A stretch of 64,000 nt of DNA from Candidatus Limnocylindrales bacterium (GCA_035571835.1 DATNBU010000017.1:294687-358686); one strand, 5' to 3'; shown: positions 1-9,584, counted from the first letter of the stretch. Notes: generated by a model from the letters alone, not told the origin. Translations and numbers: made by a program.

Positions 1-1
1 C

Positions 2-1150
2 GCGGGCGACGGAACGTGGCGCATCACGCTCGATCCGCTGGTTGCGAACGCGGGCCCGCTGGGACTGATCATCCAGGGAACCAACCAGATCGCATTGACC
101 GGAGTGATGGTCGGCGAAGTCTGGCTGTGCGGCGGCCAGTCCAACATGGTGCTCGAGCAGCCGGGACCGGTGCGCCTCGCGGCGAATCCGGAAGTGCACG
201 CGCTGCGGTTCAACGACTGGTCGGACGCTCCCGGCGACATCTGCTGGGAGTTCGCGCTGACGATGCACGACGTGCTCGGCGTTCCGATCGGCATCATCAA
301 CAACGCGAAAGGCGGCACGCGCATCCGCACGTGGCTTCCGCCGTCGACGATCAATGATCCCGATCCGAAAGTGCCGGAGATTCTCGCGAACTATCCGATC
401 TGGGGCGACGTCTGGCAGGAAGTCGGCGTACATCTGGTTCCGTACGCGATGCGCGGCGTGATCTGGTGGCAGGGCGAGGCCGACAGCCGCACGGCCAATG
501 ACCACCGCTACATCCTCCCCGCGATGATTCGCGCATGGCGGCGCGAATGGAACCAGGGCGATTTCCCGTTCGTCTACGTCCAGCTGCCCAACGGCAAAGG
601 ACTTCCGTTCGGCGAGCCGGTGCGAAACCTTCCGGCGGGCAGTCGCGGCAGCCCGTGGGCGTCGACGCTGCGGCAGGCATTCATCGACACGCTCGACGTC
701 GTTCCGAACACCGCCATGATCGTCACGTCGGACCTGATCGGCGGCATTCATCCGCCGCCGCAGGAATATCCCGAGTACGCCGCGCGGCTCGCCGACGCCG
801 TCCTCGTCGAAGTCTACGGACAGGACTTCACGTATTCCGGCCCGATCGTCGAGTCGGCCACGGCCGAAGGCAGCAGCGTTCGCATTCGCTATCGCTCGCA
901 CACCGCCGACAGCCTCCAGTTCACCGGCGCCGCCCTCCAGGGATTCGCGCTCAGCGCCGATCACGAGAACTGGGAATGGGCCGACAGCGCGGCCATCGAC
1001 GGCAACCAGGTCGTGGTCGCGAGCTCGCTCGTCCCGTCGCCGGTCGCCGTGCGCTACGGCTTCGCGTCGAAGTTCCGGTGGGCAAATCTTTACAACGAAA
1101 GAGACATGGTCTCCGGACCGTTCCAGATCGACGTCGAGCCGGCTCCATGA
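2..1150 (+). CDS. Sialate O-acetylesterase-like SGNH hydrolase, 5' end cut by window
   Basis: Exported carbohydrate-esterase-like enzyme of the SGNH fold. The reading frame is open from base 2 and already encodes DGTWRITLDPL, which aligns with residues near 100 of two full-length relatives at 6713-9584, so about 100 N-terminal residues lie outside the window; 382 residues are visible. The nucleophile block reads GGQSNM and the late Asp-x-x-His region reads DLIGGIHP, both typical of the family. WWQGEAD, another family block, is present. The family removes O-acetyl groups from sialic acids or other sugars; the substrate here is unknown. The stop overlaps the start of the next gene (ATGA), so the two are probably co-translated. 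Confidence 0.85.
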   Translation, partial: AGDGTWRITLDPLVANAGPLGLIIQGTNQIALTGVMVGEVWLCGGQSNMVLEQPGPVRLAANPEVHALRFNDWSDAPGDICWEFALTMHDVLGVPIGIINNAKGGTRIRTWLPPSTINDPDPKVPEILANYPIWGDVWQEVGVHLVPYAMRGVIWWQGEADSRTANDHRYILPAMIRAWRREWNQGDFPFVYVQLPNGKGLPFGEPVRNLPAGSRGSPWASTLRQAFIDTLDVVPNTAMIVTSDLIGGIHPPPQEYPEYAARLADAVLVEVYGQDFTYSGPIVESATAEGSSVRIRYRSHTADSLQFTGAALQGFALSADHENWEWADSAAIDGNQVVVASSLVPSPVAVRYGFASKFRWANLYNERDMVSGPFQIDVEPAP

Positions 1151-2604
1151 ACAGACTTTTCCGTTTTTTCCTCGCCGTTCTGGCGGTCCTGGCGCCGGCA
1201 GGTTACGCCGGCGCGCATTCGAGCACGCCGGTGCTGATCCAGGTCACGCGGAACACTGTGGGCGAGATCGAGGCGCCGAAGATTCGCTCGCAGCAGGGCA
1301 GCTCGATCGTGTTCGTCTCCGACGGCGACGTGCTCGGTCCCGGCACCGCGCCCGGTCACCGCGAAGTCTACATGTACAGCGCCGAGAGCGGCGCGATCAC
1401 GAGGATCACCAATACGGTCGCCGGCGAGAGCTATGAAGCTTCGCGCGAGACCGACGACGTCAACAGCGGCCGCGACGTGCTGGTCGCATTCGTCTCGACG
1501 GGCGATTTCGATCCGTCCGTCGGCAACGCCGACCACAATCCGGAAATCTTCCTGTGGTTCGAGCAAGACGGCTCGTTCCTGCAGGTGACCGACACCGTGG
1601 CGCCGGTCGTCAACGGCGAAGTGTACGCGAGCGAAAGCGGCAAATGCCTGACGTTCCGCAGCAACGCCGATCTCGACGACAACGACGGCTCGGACGTCGG
1701 AAATCCCGGCAGGGGTTTCGGGAACGCGGACGGAAGCGACGAGGTCTTCAACCTGTCGTTTGGCGACAACGATCTCGACCGCAACTTCTGGGTCACGACG
1801 CAGGTCAGCAACGGGCCGGCGGGCACGGCGAGCTCGCATCCGGTGGTCGGAGGCTACTGGTTCACGCGCCAGTGCCGCTCGAATGCGTACCAGTCCGATC
1901 ACGACCAGCTCGGCAACGGCTCGTCGGGGTCGCACATCTACAACTACACGAAGAACACGGGCGTGATCGAGCAGCTGTCCAAGCCCGGCGCCGGCATCAA
2001 CCGCAACCCGGCGATGTCGAGCGCCAGCAACTTCGCGCGCGGCCCGTTCGTCGTCTACGAGACCGATACCGATCCGATCGGCAACGGAAGCTCATCGTAC
2101 GAGCTGTTTCGCTTCCGCCTGTTCAAGAACGAGCTGTGGCAGTACACGTTCGCGACCGAGGACAGCGCGCGCCCGGCGATCAGCGACGGCGGCGGCCGGA
2201 TGACGTTCGAATCGAAGGCCGATCTTTTCCGGCCGAACCGGCCGCTTCGCACCGGCGACATTCCGCCGTTCAACAGCGATGCGAACCCCGAGATCTTCCT
2301 GACCAAGGGAAAGCACCAGATCACGCAGGTCACCGAAACCGTCGGTTGCGAGAACAACTTCCCGACGCTTCGCGACACCGGTGACGCGGTTGCATTCCGT
2401 TCGACGTGCGACCTCGTCGGGCTCAATCCCGGCGGCGTGCCGCAGGTGTTCCACTACGTGCTCGTCGATCGCGACGATCCGCTCGCGACGACCGCCGGCT
2501 GCCAGACGGCCGACGGCTGCTGCAACGAGGCCAACGGCTGTTTCTATCTGCTGTTCGGCGCGAAGCAGTCGCCGCCGCGCGAAGGCATCCACCCGGATTA
2601 CTAG
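1147..2604 (+). CDS. Exported PD40/TolB-like beta-propeller protein
   Basis: Protein of 485 residues with a clear signal peptide (MNRLFRFFLAVLAVLAPAGYAGA). The ATG at 1147 is chosen because it starts this signal peptide and overlaps the preceding stop by 4 bases. The mature part repeats blocks such as GAITRITNT, SFLQVTDT and HQITQVTET, each followed by VAFxS or MTFES-type strands, which is the pattern of WD40-like PD40 propeller blades. The C-terminus (from about residue 440) is a distinctive cysteine-rich module, CQTADGCCNEANGC followed by FYLLFGAKQ, which recurs in a broken copy at 4464-4595. Function is unknown; probably an extracytoplasmic binding or surface protein. Confidence 0.8.
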   Translation: MNRLFRFFLAVLAVLAPAGYAGAHSSTPVLIQVTRNTVGEIEAPKIRSQQGSSIVFVSDGDVLGPGTAPGHREVYMYSAESGAITRITNTVAGESYEASRETDDVNSGRDVLVAFVSTGDFDPSVGNADHNPEIFLWFEQDGSFLQVTDTVAPVVNGEVYASESGKCLTFRSNADLDDNDGSDVGNPGRGFGNADGSDEVFNLSFGDNDLDRNFWVTTQVSNGPAGTASSHPVVGGYWFTRQCRSNAYQSDHDQLGNGSSGSHIYNYTKNTGVIEQLSKPGAGINRNPAMSSASNFARGPFVVYETDTDPIGNGSSSYELFRFRLFKNELWQYTFATEDSARPAISDGGGRMTFESKADLFRPNRPLRTGDIPPFNSDANPEIFLTKGKHQITQVTETVGCENNFPTLRDTGDAVAFRSTCDLVGLNPGGVPQVFHYVLVDRDDPLATTAGCQTADGCCNEANGCFYLLFGAKQSPPREGIHPDY

Positions 2605-2614
2605 AGGGGGTGTC

Positions 2615-4318
2615 TTATGGACGGGTCCTCGCCTTGAACGAGTCGTGTTGATTGATGTCTGCGCCGGCGACGGAATACTGCGACGTCGCGCAGAAACCAT
2701 TCGCGCCGACGAGACGTACCGTGAGGATGGCCGACTCGTCGAAGTAGCTGGTGTCACTTACCGGCGGAGGAATCGCCGCGACCCCGTACGACGAGCTCGC
2801 CTTGAACATGGCATCGGATTCGGTCGGTGACGGGCGCATCCTCAAGTTGCGAACTTCATCGGGGTTGAAGCCCTGCGCTGCGTGGAACGACCATCCGCGG
2901 GGATCGAAGTCGGTCCACCTCGTTGCCTCGTCGTATCCACCATAAGCGTCGAACCAGGTCTTCAGCCGCTCTACGCCGGAGATCTCCTCGTACACGCATA
3001 GCGTGAACCGATTGTCGATTGTCGGCGTTCCGAGCTCGCTGTGATCGAAGGGCTCGCCTTTCTTCCAGGTCCACGTGAGCGAGTCGCGGGGCCTGCGGAT
3101 TTTCAGCACCGTATCGCCGGCCAGATAGCAACTCGCCCAGTCGGAGATGACGTGGAGACAATCGGATTCGACGAGCGAGCCTTCGCCGTCGAACGTCGCA
3201 TCGGGAGACCCGTCGGTGTTTACGCGCACGACCGCGGTGGTCGTGTTCCCACCATGGTGCCAGGATCCCGCGCCAACGAGCTTACCGTCGGCCTGAAGCG
3301 CCATCGCCGTAAACTCGCCGTAGGCCATGTCGCCTCCGCCCGCGTCCGTGGAGGAGATGCCGCTTACGCCGAAGGTGGTGTCGACGGTACCGTCGCCGTT
3401 CCAGCGATCCGCTGTGAGCCCGCCGCCATACGGTGCAACGATCCGTCCATCCGGCTGAATGATCAGATCCCGTCCGCCGCTGCCGGAGTAGCCGGGAGGA
3501 TTCAGGACCCCGTCCGCAGCGAACGTAGTGTCGAAGGTCCCGTCGGGGTTGTACCGTGCGATCACGCCCTCCGACTCCAGCCCATACTTGACGACGACTT
3601 TGTCGTCCGGCTGGACGGCGACGCCGCCAGGCCGGCCGTCCGTCAGGCGGGAATCCGAGCTCGCGTGGAACGTTCCATCGAGCGAACCGTCGGGATGGAA
3701 CCGCGCGATCGGCATCGGCCCGCTGCTCACGACGACGATGTCGCCATCCGGAGCGATCGCGACATCCCATGCCCGCGCATCGATTCCGAGGCTGGCGCTT
3801 CCGCCAGAGCCGAACGCAGCGTCGGGTGTGCCGTCTTCGTTGAAGCGTAGAAGTGCACTCCCGGCGGCAAGGATCTTCCCGTCATCCTGGATCGCGATCG
3901 GCTCGATCGAAACGGCCGTGGTCACGATCCCCCCGATTCCGAAATCCGGATCGAGACTGCCGTCGGAGAGATACCGCACCAGCCGGAATTCGTCGTCCAG
4001 CAGCGCGCTCGCCACGATTTTCCCGTCGGTCTGTATTGCGAGGTCGTAGGGGGTCTCGAAACCGCTTCCAAGCGTTGTCAGGACGACCCCGTCCCCTCCG
4101 AACGTTCGATCCGGCGCACCGTCGGCATGGTAGCGAGCGACCGCAAACCGTGAATAGGACGAGTGAATCGCGACGGCGATACTCCCGTCGGTGTGCACGG
4201 CGACTGCGGTGGCATACGACTCCAGCCCGAGAAGCGAGGCCAGTTGGGCTTGCGTCGCCGATGCCGAGAGAAATACCCCACAAAGCGCGCCGATCACGTC
4301 GCGAACGAGACAGTACAT
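2615..4318 (-). CDS. Exported delta-60 repeat protein
   Basis: 567 residues. The start at 4318 gives a signal peptide (MYCLVRDVIGALCGVFLSAS, cleaved near AQA); the frame is open further upstream, but that extension runs antisense through a neighbouring gene fragment and is not protein-like. Residues about 30-390 contain seven or more delta-60 repeats with the pattern xDGSxDxTFGxxG followed by AVQxDGKIVxxG (for example DGAPDRTFGGDGV, DGSLDPDFGIGG). The last 150 residues form a separate domain beginning DTVLKIRRPRDSLTW and containing LCVYEE, of unknown role. Such repeat proteins are usually secreted or surface-exposed. It is convergent with the propeller gene, with only 10 bases between stops, and may have been inserted here (see inversion at 4427-4462). 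Confidence 0.8.
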   Translation of the reverse strand: MYCLVRDVIGALCGVFLSASATQAQLASLLGLESYATAVAVHTDGSIAVAIHSSYSRFAVARYHADGAPDRTFGGDGVVLTTLGSGFETPYDLAIQTDGKIVASALLDDEFRLVRYLSDGSLDPDFGIGGIVTTAVSIEPIAIQDDGKILAAGSALLRFNEDGTPDAAFGSGGSASLGIDARAWDVAIAPDGDIVVVSSGPMPIARFHPDGSLDGTFHASSDSRLTDGRPGGVAVQPDDKVVVKYGLESEGVIARYNPDGTFDTTFAADGVLNPPGYSGSGGRDLIIQPDGRIVAPYGGGLTADRWNGDGTVDTTFGVSGISSTDAGGGDMAYGEFTAMALQADGKLVGAGSWHHGGNTTTAVVRVNTDGSPDATFDGEGSLVESDCLHVISDWASCYLAGDTVLKIRRPRDSLTWTWKKGEPFDHSELGTPTIDNRFTLCVYEEISGVERLKTWFDAYGGYDEATRWTDFDPRGWSFHAAQGFNPDEVRNLRMRPSPTESDAMFKASSSYGVAAIPPPVSDTSYFDESAILTVRLVGANGFCATSQYSVAGADINQHDSFKARTRP

Positions 4319-4426
4319 GAGCTTGCCATTACCAGAGAGCCCAACTTCAGCGCAATGACGTGTTCGCCGGCAGGTCGAAGAGCGTGGTTCGAGGGGGCCT
4401 TGAAACCCGGCGGGCCGCCCAGCCCC

Positions 4427-4462
4427 GTTGCGATCGACGAATACGTAGTGGAACACCTGCGA
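4427..4462 (-). repeat. Inverted 36-bp fragment of the propeller-gene C-terminal region
   Basis: On the minus strand this segment encodes SQVFHYVFVDRN. It matches QVFHYVLVDRD of the intact propeller gene (bases 2441-2475, plus strand), differing at 3 of 35 bases. The continuation of the same domain is found immediately to the right but on the opposite strand (4464-4595). The piece has therefore been flipped relative to its own continuation, marking a recombination breakpoint at about 4463-4466. Confidence 0.75.
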
Positions 4463-4463
4463 T

Positions 4464-4595
4464 ACCAATCCGCTCGCGACGACCGCCGGTTGCCAGACGG
4501 CCGACGGCTGCTGCAACGAGGCCAACGGCTGCTTCTACCTGCTCTTCGCGGCCAAGCAGTCACGGCCGCGCGAAGGCATCCACCCCGAGTACTGA
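4464..4595 (+). pseudogene. 3' remnant of a second propeller-type gene (C-terminal cysteine-rich module)
   Basis: Reading frame TNPLATTAGCQTADGCC followed by NEANGCFYLLFAAKQS and ending in HPEY with TGA at 4593-4595. It is nearly identical to the last 43 residues of the propeller protein that ends at 2604. No start codon or body of the gene is present to the left; the expected upstream part is the flipped 36-bp piece at 4427-4462 and then unrelated sequence. It is best read as the tail of a paralogue whose body was lost or replaced when the delta-60 gene arrived or when the segment inverted. It ends one base before the stop of the convergent gene at 4597. Confidence 0.75.
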
Positions 4596-4596
4596 A

Positions 4597-6570
4597 TCAT
4601 TCCGTGTGACATCCGCCGTCGCAGCCGTCGCCGGCCTCGGTGTTGCCATCGTCGCAGGTCTCGCCGTCGTCGACCTCCGAGTTTCCGCAGTAAGGGCAGT
4701 CCGCGCGCCCGAGGCCGATCACCAGGCCCGCTACTGGCGAGACGTTGCCGAGGATGACCGGAGGATTGTCGGCGTGGGCATAGCGCATCCAGCTCTGGCC
4801 GCCCGACGTGCGCACCGAGCTACCCGCGAGCGTCGTCAGGTCGTCGAATGCCGTCAGCGTCGTGTACGTGCCTTCGCCATGGCTGCTCAGCGAGCCGGAC
4901 AACTCGACGTTGCATCCATCGATCTCGATCTCGCCGTCTTCGCCGCGGATCTTGATGACTCCCGGGACGCCGACATTCGCGTGGTCGGAAAAAAGCTGGA
5001 CGCTTCCGCCGTAGCCGGACGACTTTGCGCTCGCATTCGCGTGGCCGCGGAAGTCGACGTTTCCGCCGGCTCGAATTTCGAGGATCCCGCCGTCGGTGGC
5101 GGCAAGATTGACATCCCCCGACTCGGATACGACCACATCGCCGTCGGCGAAGATCTCGGCATAGCCGCCGTACCCGTAGTCGAACGCCAGCGATTTCCCG
5201 GAGAACTGGCCGTCCAGCTGCACGTCTCCGCCGGACTCGACGTAGAGCCACCCGCCGCCCGACCCGGACGAATTTGCCGAGATACGGCCGCCCAGTTTGA
5301 CGTTGACGCCGCCGTAGACGAGGAGCGCGCCGCCGGCTCCGTACGGTACCGCGCCGTTGGCGGCCACGCGGACGTCCGAGGCGATCGTTACCTTTCCTCC
5401 CGCCTCGAGATCCACCTCACCACCGTTGCCGCCTCCATCGTCGCTGAAGTAGCTGCTGCCATAGCCGTTCGCGAGCAGCGAGAACGTCCTGTTTCCGTCG
5501 ACGAGGATATCGCGGTCGGCGATTGCGGTGATTCGACCGCCCCATCCTCCATTGGTCCGGGAGCTCACGTTGATCCGCGCGGCGATCGTGATGTCGCGCC
5601 CGGCGGCCAGTTCCAGACCGTCGACGTCGTAGTAATTGCTGCCGGTCAGATCGATCGGCGCCGAGATCACCGTATCCTGCGAAGCGTCGATCGAGACGTG
5701 CCCGCCTCGCCAGAGATTTGCGGTCGCCCGGATCTCTCCGCTGATGCTGGCGTCTCCGTCGAGCGCATGGACCGTCAGGCTGCCGGCCGCGTAATCCGCA
5801 GAACAAGACAGGTCGACGTCGCCAGCGATCGACACCGAGCCTGCCGCGCGCAGCGTAACGCTGGCAGGAGCGTCCGAGCGCCCGTCGATGCCGCCGCCGA
5901 TCATGATCGAACCGTCGCCGACCGTGCACGTACCGAGGTCGCAATCGGCGTCGTCGGCGCACGCGACGCTGGTTCCCTCGTGAAGGCGCGAGCAGGTCGG
6001 CTGCGAGCCGCATGCGCCGAAATCACAATCGGCGTTGGTACTGCAGGAGAAATAGCTCTCGGAGTTCGTACAGCTGGAGCCGTTGCAGGGACCTGCCTGG
6101 CAACGATCATCGGAAGTGCATATCAACTGTGCATTGCCCGAGCAGCGGTAGTAACCGCAGGTTCCGAGCTGGCAGCTGGCGTTCGTTTCGCAGGTGTCCG
6201 CCGGGCCGCCGGTCGAACAAAGACGTCGTGTCGTGATCGTGATCTTTCCGCTTTCGGTCTGGCCGGAGCCAAGCGTGACGCGCGATCGGATGGCCGGTTC
6301 GGTCGTCGCGGCATGGAACAGTCCGCTCAGGATCGTTCCTTCGCCGTCGCCGAAATTCAGCTGACCGGCGCCAGTCACGTTGACCGTGCGCGTCTGGAAG
6401 TCGAGGACCGCTCCGTCAGTTACGTCGACCGGACCGGTGATATTGCAGGGATCGGCGTCGCTCGCACAGACGTCGTCGGCGATAGTTGCCGTAAGCGCAT
6501 GCGCGTGTGCGGCGGACAAAAGAATGACGGCGCAGGCCGCCGCGACGGCTCCGTACCTTCGGATTTGCAT
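4597..6570 (-). CDS. Large exported protein with C-terminal cysteine-rich DDGN repeat
   Basis: 657 residues with a signal peptide (MQIRRYGAVAAACAVILLSA, cleaved near AHA). Residues 30-130 resemble the start of filamentous-haemagglutinin-like beta-helical proteins (TDGAVLDFQTRTVNVTG). A cysteine-rich stretch follows at about 140-230 (CxxxGGPADTC, CGYYRC, CNGSSC, CGSQPTC), then about 350 residues of Gly/Ser/Asp-rich repeats such as AGGKVTIAS, SGGDVQLDGQ and AGGNVDFRG, the signature of a right-handed beta-helix. The C-terminus is a single Myxococcus-type cysteine-rich repeat (CGNSEVDDGETCDDGNTEAG). Probably a surface or secreted adhesive protein; no enzyme motif is visible. Confidence 0.75.
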   Translation of the reverse strand: MQIRRYGAVAAACAVILLSAAHAHALTATIADDVCASDADPCNITGPVDVTDGAVLDFQTRTVNVTGAGQLNFGDGEGTILSGLFHAATTEPAIRSRVTLGSGQTESGKITITTRRLCSTGGPADTCETNASCQLGTCGYYRCSGNAQLICTSDDRCQAGPCNGSSCTNSESYFSCSTNADCDFGACGSQPTCSRLHEGTSVACADDADCDLGTCTVGDGSIMIGGGIDGRSDAPASVTLRAAGSVSIAGDVDLSCSADYAAGSLTVHALDGDASISGEIRATANLWRGGHVSIDASQDTVISAPIDLTGSNYYDVDGLELAAGRDITIAARINVSSRTNGGWGGRITAIADRDILVDGNRTFSLLANGYGSSYFSDDGGGNGGEVDLEAGGKVTIASDVRVAANGAVPYGAGGALLVYGGVNVKLGGRISANSSGSGGGWLYVESGGDVQLDGQFSGKSLAFDYGYGGYAEIFADGDVVVSESGDVNLAATDGGILEIRAGGNVDFRGHANASAKSSGYGGSVQLFSDHANVGVPGVIKIRGEDGEIEIDGCNVELSGSLSSHGEGTYTTLTAFDDLTTLAGSSVRTSGGQSWMRYAHADNPPVILGNVSPVAGLVIGLGRADCPYCGNSEVDDGETCDDGNTEAGDGCDGGCHTE

Positions 6571-6712
6571 GGCGGCGGTCCCCTTGCGATCGATGCGCTC
6601 GTGTCGCGCGTTACAACACTACTTCCGTGCTCGAGCCAAAAACCAAGCCTGGTCGATCCGCACCAGCCAATTCGACGAGGACGCGAGTCGATAACGACAG
6701 ATCTGTACCTGC

Positions 6713-8164
6713 TTACGGCGCCGGCGTTTCCGTAGTCGAGAACGGCGCAGTGCCGAGGCCGGTGCCGTTGAAGAGATTCGCCCAAGTCGGGAAGTGATCC
6801 CACGCGTAATGCACGACGGTCGGCGCGGCGATCGCATCGTTCCAGACCACGACTTCGTTGCCCTGGATCTCGGCCTCAGCCCACACGAAATTCTCTCCGT
6901 CTTCGGAGATCGAGAATCCCTGCAGCGGGCCGCCTTCGGCAACGAGACCTTCGGCGGTGTTCGGCTTGAAGCGAAGACGCACGCGACCGGCAGCTTCGAG
7001 CGTCATCGACGCGTAGATCGGACCCGAATACGCGAAGCTCTCGCCGTATGCGCTGCCGCCGAGCGCGGCGTTGGCGAGGCGGTAGCCGTAGAGCTCGCGG
7101 TCCTTCGGATGCACCGCGCCTTCGACGTCGACCGACACCATCAGCGTCGTTGCCGGCTCGCTGAGCCCGTTGAACGTCGCCTGGCGCATGCGCACGGCAA
7201 TGCCTTCCGCAGGCGGCGCGAGCGGCAGCGGAGCAACGGTTTGTTCGAGCTGCAGCCCGCCGCCGGTCGGAAGCTGCACGAGCACGAACGGAATGTTCCC
7301 GCTCTGCCAGTCGGCACGCCACGATCGAATGAGCGCGGGCAGCAGGTGATAGAAAATATCGATGTTGCCCGGATGCTGGCGCGCGAGCTTCAGATCCTGT
7401 TCGCCCTGCCAGTAGAGAACTCCGCGGATTGCGTACCCGGCAAACGGCTGCACCTGCCGCTCGTATTCGTCGCCCCAGCTGTCCCACGTCGAAACGATCG
7501 CCTGCACGTCCGGATCCGGATCCGATGCGGCCGACGGCGACAGCCAGTTGCGCATCGACGTGCCGCCGGCTGCGCGATTGATCAGACCGATCGGCACGCC
7601 GAGCTCGGCATTGAGCTCGCGCGCGAACGCGAACGCCATCGCCGACGGTCGCTCGTCCCACTGGCCGCCGCGACCCATCGTGCGGATGGTCGGGTACAGG
7701 TCGAGCTCGCTTTGCCGCGGTCGGCGTATGACGAGGTTCGATTGCCCCGCGCATACCCAGACATCGCCGGCGAGAACATTGCCGATGGTGATCGTGTTGT
7801 TGCCATGCACGACGAGCTCGTACGGGCCGCCGGCAGCGACCGGATCGAGCTCGACCCGCCACGTGCCGTTGGCAGCCGCGACCGTGCTCTTGGTCTGCGA
7901 AGCGATCGTGACTTCGACCGCTTCGCCGGGATCCGCCTTGCCGAAAACCGGAACGACGGCATCGCGCTGCAGCACCATGCCGTCCGAGAACAGCGACGGC
8001 GGCTCGCCCTTGGACGAATCGAGCGCGAGACTTACGTCGGCGCCCGCGCGCGCCGGGCCGAGCGTTACGACAAGCGCTGCAGCCGCCACGATGGAAAGGC
8101 CGCGAACGCCGCAGAGGCCCGCAGACCGGAGCGCAATGCGGATAAATGAGCGGACGGAAATCAT
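6713..8164 (-). CDS. Sialate O-acetylesterase-like SGNH hydrolase
   Basis: 483 residues, exported: an N-terminal hydrophobic segment (about residues 22-40) ends in ARAGA. The domain order is a beta-sandwich (MVLQRDAVVPVFGKADPGE, TWRVELDPV), the SGNH nucleophile block CAGQSNL (Ser142), the YWQGEQD block, and the catalytic Asp-x-x-His-like block VDVEGAVHPKD. Met of the usual GQSNM is Leu here. It lies 10 bases downstream of a paralogue on the same strand, so the two form an operon. It hydrolyses O-acetyl esters on sugars if family function holds; substrate unknown. Confidence 0.85.
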   Translation of the reverse strand: MISVRSFIRIALRSAGLCGVRGLSIVAAAALVVTLGPARAGADVSLALDSSKGEPPSLFSDGMVLQRDAVVPVFGKADPGEAVEVTIASQTKSTVAAANGTWRVELDPVAAGGPYELVVHGNNTITIGNVLAGDVWVCAGQSNLVIRRPRQSELDLYPTIRTMGRGGQWDERPSAMAFAFARELNAELGVPIGLINRAAGGTSMRNWLSPSAASDPDPDVQAIVSTWDSWGDEYERQVQPFAGYAIRGVLYWQGEQDLKLARQHPGNIDIFYHLLPALIRSWRADWQSGNIPFVLVQLPTGGGLQLEQTVAPLPLAPPAEGIAVRMRQATFNGLSEPATTLMVSVDVEGAVHPKDRELYGYRLANAALGGSAYGESFAYSGPIYASMTLEAAGRVRLRFKPNTAEGLVAEGGPLQGFSISEDGENFVWAEAEIQGNEVVVWNDAIAAPTVVHYAWDHFPTWANLFNGTGLGTAPFSTTETPAP

Positions 8165-8174
8165 GCGCCCGGCT

Positions 8175-9584
8175 TTACGGCCACGGGGCCGGCGCGGCGT
8201 CGGTCGTGAACGTCGGGCAGCCGAGCTCGCCGATTTCGGAGTAATTGAACAGATTGGCGAACGTGTAGTCCTCGTCGTAGCCGTAGCGGACTTCGACCGG
8301 AGTCGGAACGTCGTCGCTCCAGACGACGACTTCTTCGCCCTGGATTTCGGCGTTCGCCCACACGTAGTGCTGGCGATCGGCGGTAATCGAGAATCCCTGC
8401 AACGGACCGCGCGAGTGCAGCTCGTTTGCGGTGTGCTCGCGGAAGCGGATGCGGACCTTGTTGCCGTCCTCGATCGACATGCCCTGGTAGGTCGGACCGG
8501 TAAACGTCATGTCGTAGCCGTAGACGAAGCCGAGCACCGCGCTCTCGATGCGCAGCAGGTAGCCGGCGCGGTCCTTCGGATGCAGGCCGCCGACCAGATC
8601 GGACGACGTGATGACCTGCGTCTCGGGCAGCGCGAGACCTTCGATGAACGCCTGGCGCATGCGCGCGACGGGGAACGGATCGTCGTTGTCGGCGGCCGGA
8701 TACGGGCTCGGCAGCGGCTGCTCGGGCTGCAGGCCGCGCCCGACGGACTCCTGAAGGAAAAGAAACGGAAGGTCGCCGCGGTTCCAGGCGTTGCGCCACG
8801 ACTGGATCATCGCCGGGAATGCATGGCTGTAGAACGGACCCGGATCGGCACGCCGCCGGATGTCGCTGGCGCCCTGCCACCAGATGAAGCCTTTGACCGC
8901 GAAGCCGGTGACGCCGTCGATGACGGCCTCGTACGACTGGCCGTAGTCGCCGGTCGCGACGACCTCCTGGATCACCGGATCGGTAGAATCGACAACCGAA
9001 GGGCCGAGCCACGTGCGCACGAGGCCGGACGATCCGCGCATCGCGCGCTGCAGCACGCCGACCGGAACGCCGAGGTCCTCGTTCAGCGTTCGCGCGAAAT
9101 CGAACGGCAGCCCGCCGGGTCGGCTGGTCCACGTGGTCTTGAACACGCGAGCGTTCGGATAGTCATCGACCTCGCCGGGCCACGGACGCTTGATCATCAT
9201 GTTCGACTGGCCGCTGAGCACCCAGATGTCGCCGAACAGCACGTCGTGCAGCGTGATCGTGTTGTTGCCCTGGATGACGAGGTCGTAGGGCCCGCCGGCC
9301 GGCACCGGGTCGAGCTCGACGCGCCAGTGGCCGCTGGCGGGAGTGACGGTCGTCTTGGTCTGGCCGGCGACCGAGACGCTGACTGTTTCGCCGGGATCGG
9401 CCTCTCCATAAACCGCCGCGTTGGTATCGCGCTGCAGCATCATGTGGTCGTCGAAGAGCTGCGGAACGCGGCCGTGGTCGATGTCGATCGCCAGCGTGAC
9501 GTCGGCCCGACCCGGCGCCGCCGGGAAGAGCGACAACAGCATGACGACGGCGGTGAGCGCACCCAGTGAACCGAACTGTCGCAT
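8175..9584 (-). CDS. Sialate O-acetylesterase-like SGNH hydrolase (paralogue)
   Basis: 469 residues with a signal peptide (MRQFGSLGALTAVVMLLSLF, cleaved after PGRA). Motifs: HMMLQRDTNAAVYGEADPGE, SGQSNM (Ser127), IWWQGASD and SDLVGGLHPKD, all expected of the sialate O-acetylesterase family at normal length. First gene of a two-gene minus-strand operon with 6713-8164; with the partial gene at the left edge it makes three paralogues within 10 kb. The degree of divergence suggests old duplications with different sugar-ester substrates rather than redundant copies. Confidence 0.85.
   Translation of the reverse strand: MRQFGSLGALTAVVMLLSLFPAAPGRADVTLAIDIDHGRVPQLFDDHMMLQRDTNAAVYGEADPGETVSVSVAGQTKTTVTPASGHWRVELDPVPAGGPYDLVIQGNNTITLHDVLFGDIWVLSGQSNMMIKRPWPGEVDDYPNARVFKTTWTSRPGGLPFDFARTLNEDLGVPVGVLQRAMRGSSGLVRTWLGPSVVDSTDPVIQEVVATGDYGQSYEAVIDGVTGFAVKGFIWWQGASDIRRRADPGPFYSHAFPAMIQSWRNAWNRGDLPFLFLQESVGRGLQPEQPLPSPYPAADNDDPFPVARMRQAFIEGLALPETQVITSSDLVGGLHPKDRAGYLLRIESAVLGFVYGYDMTFTGPTYQGMSIEDGNKVRIRFREHTANELHSRGPLQGFSITADRQHYVWANAEIQGEEVVVWSDDVPTPVEVRYGYDEDYTFANLFNYSEIGELGCPTFTTDAAPAPWP

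Noticed and set aside
4319-4525. N-terminal extension of the delta-60 gene reaching 4525
   Set aside because: It runs antisense through a gene remnant and then a flipped fragment; the signal peptide at 4318 gives a better start.
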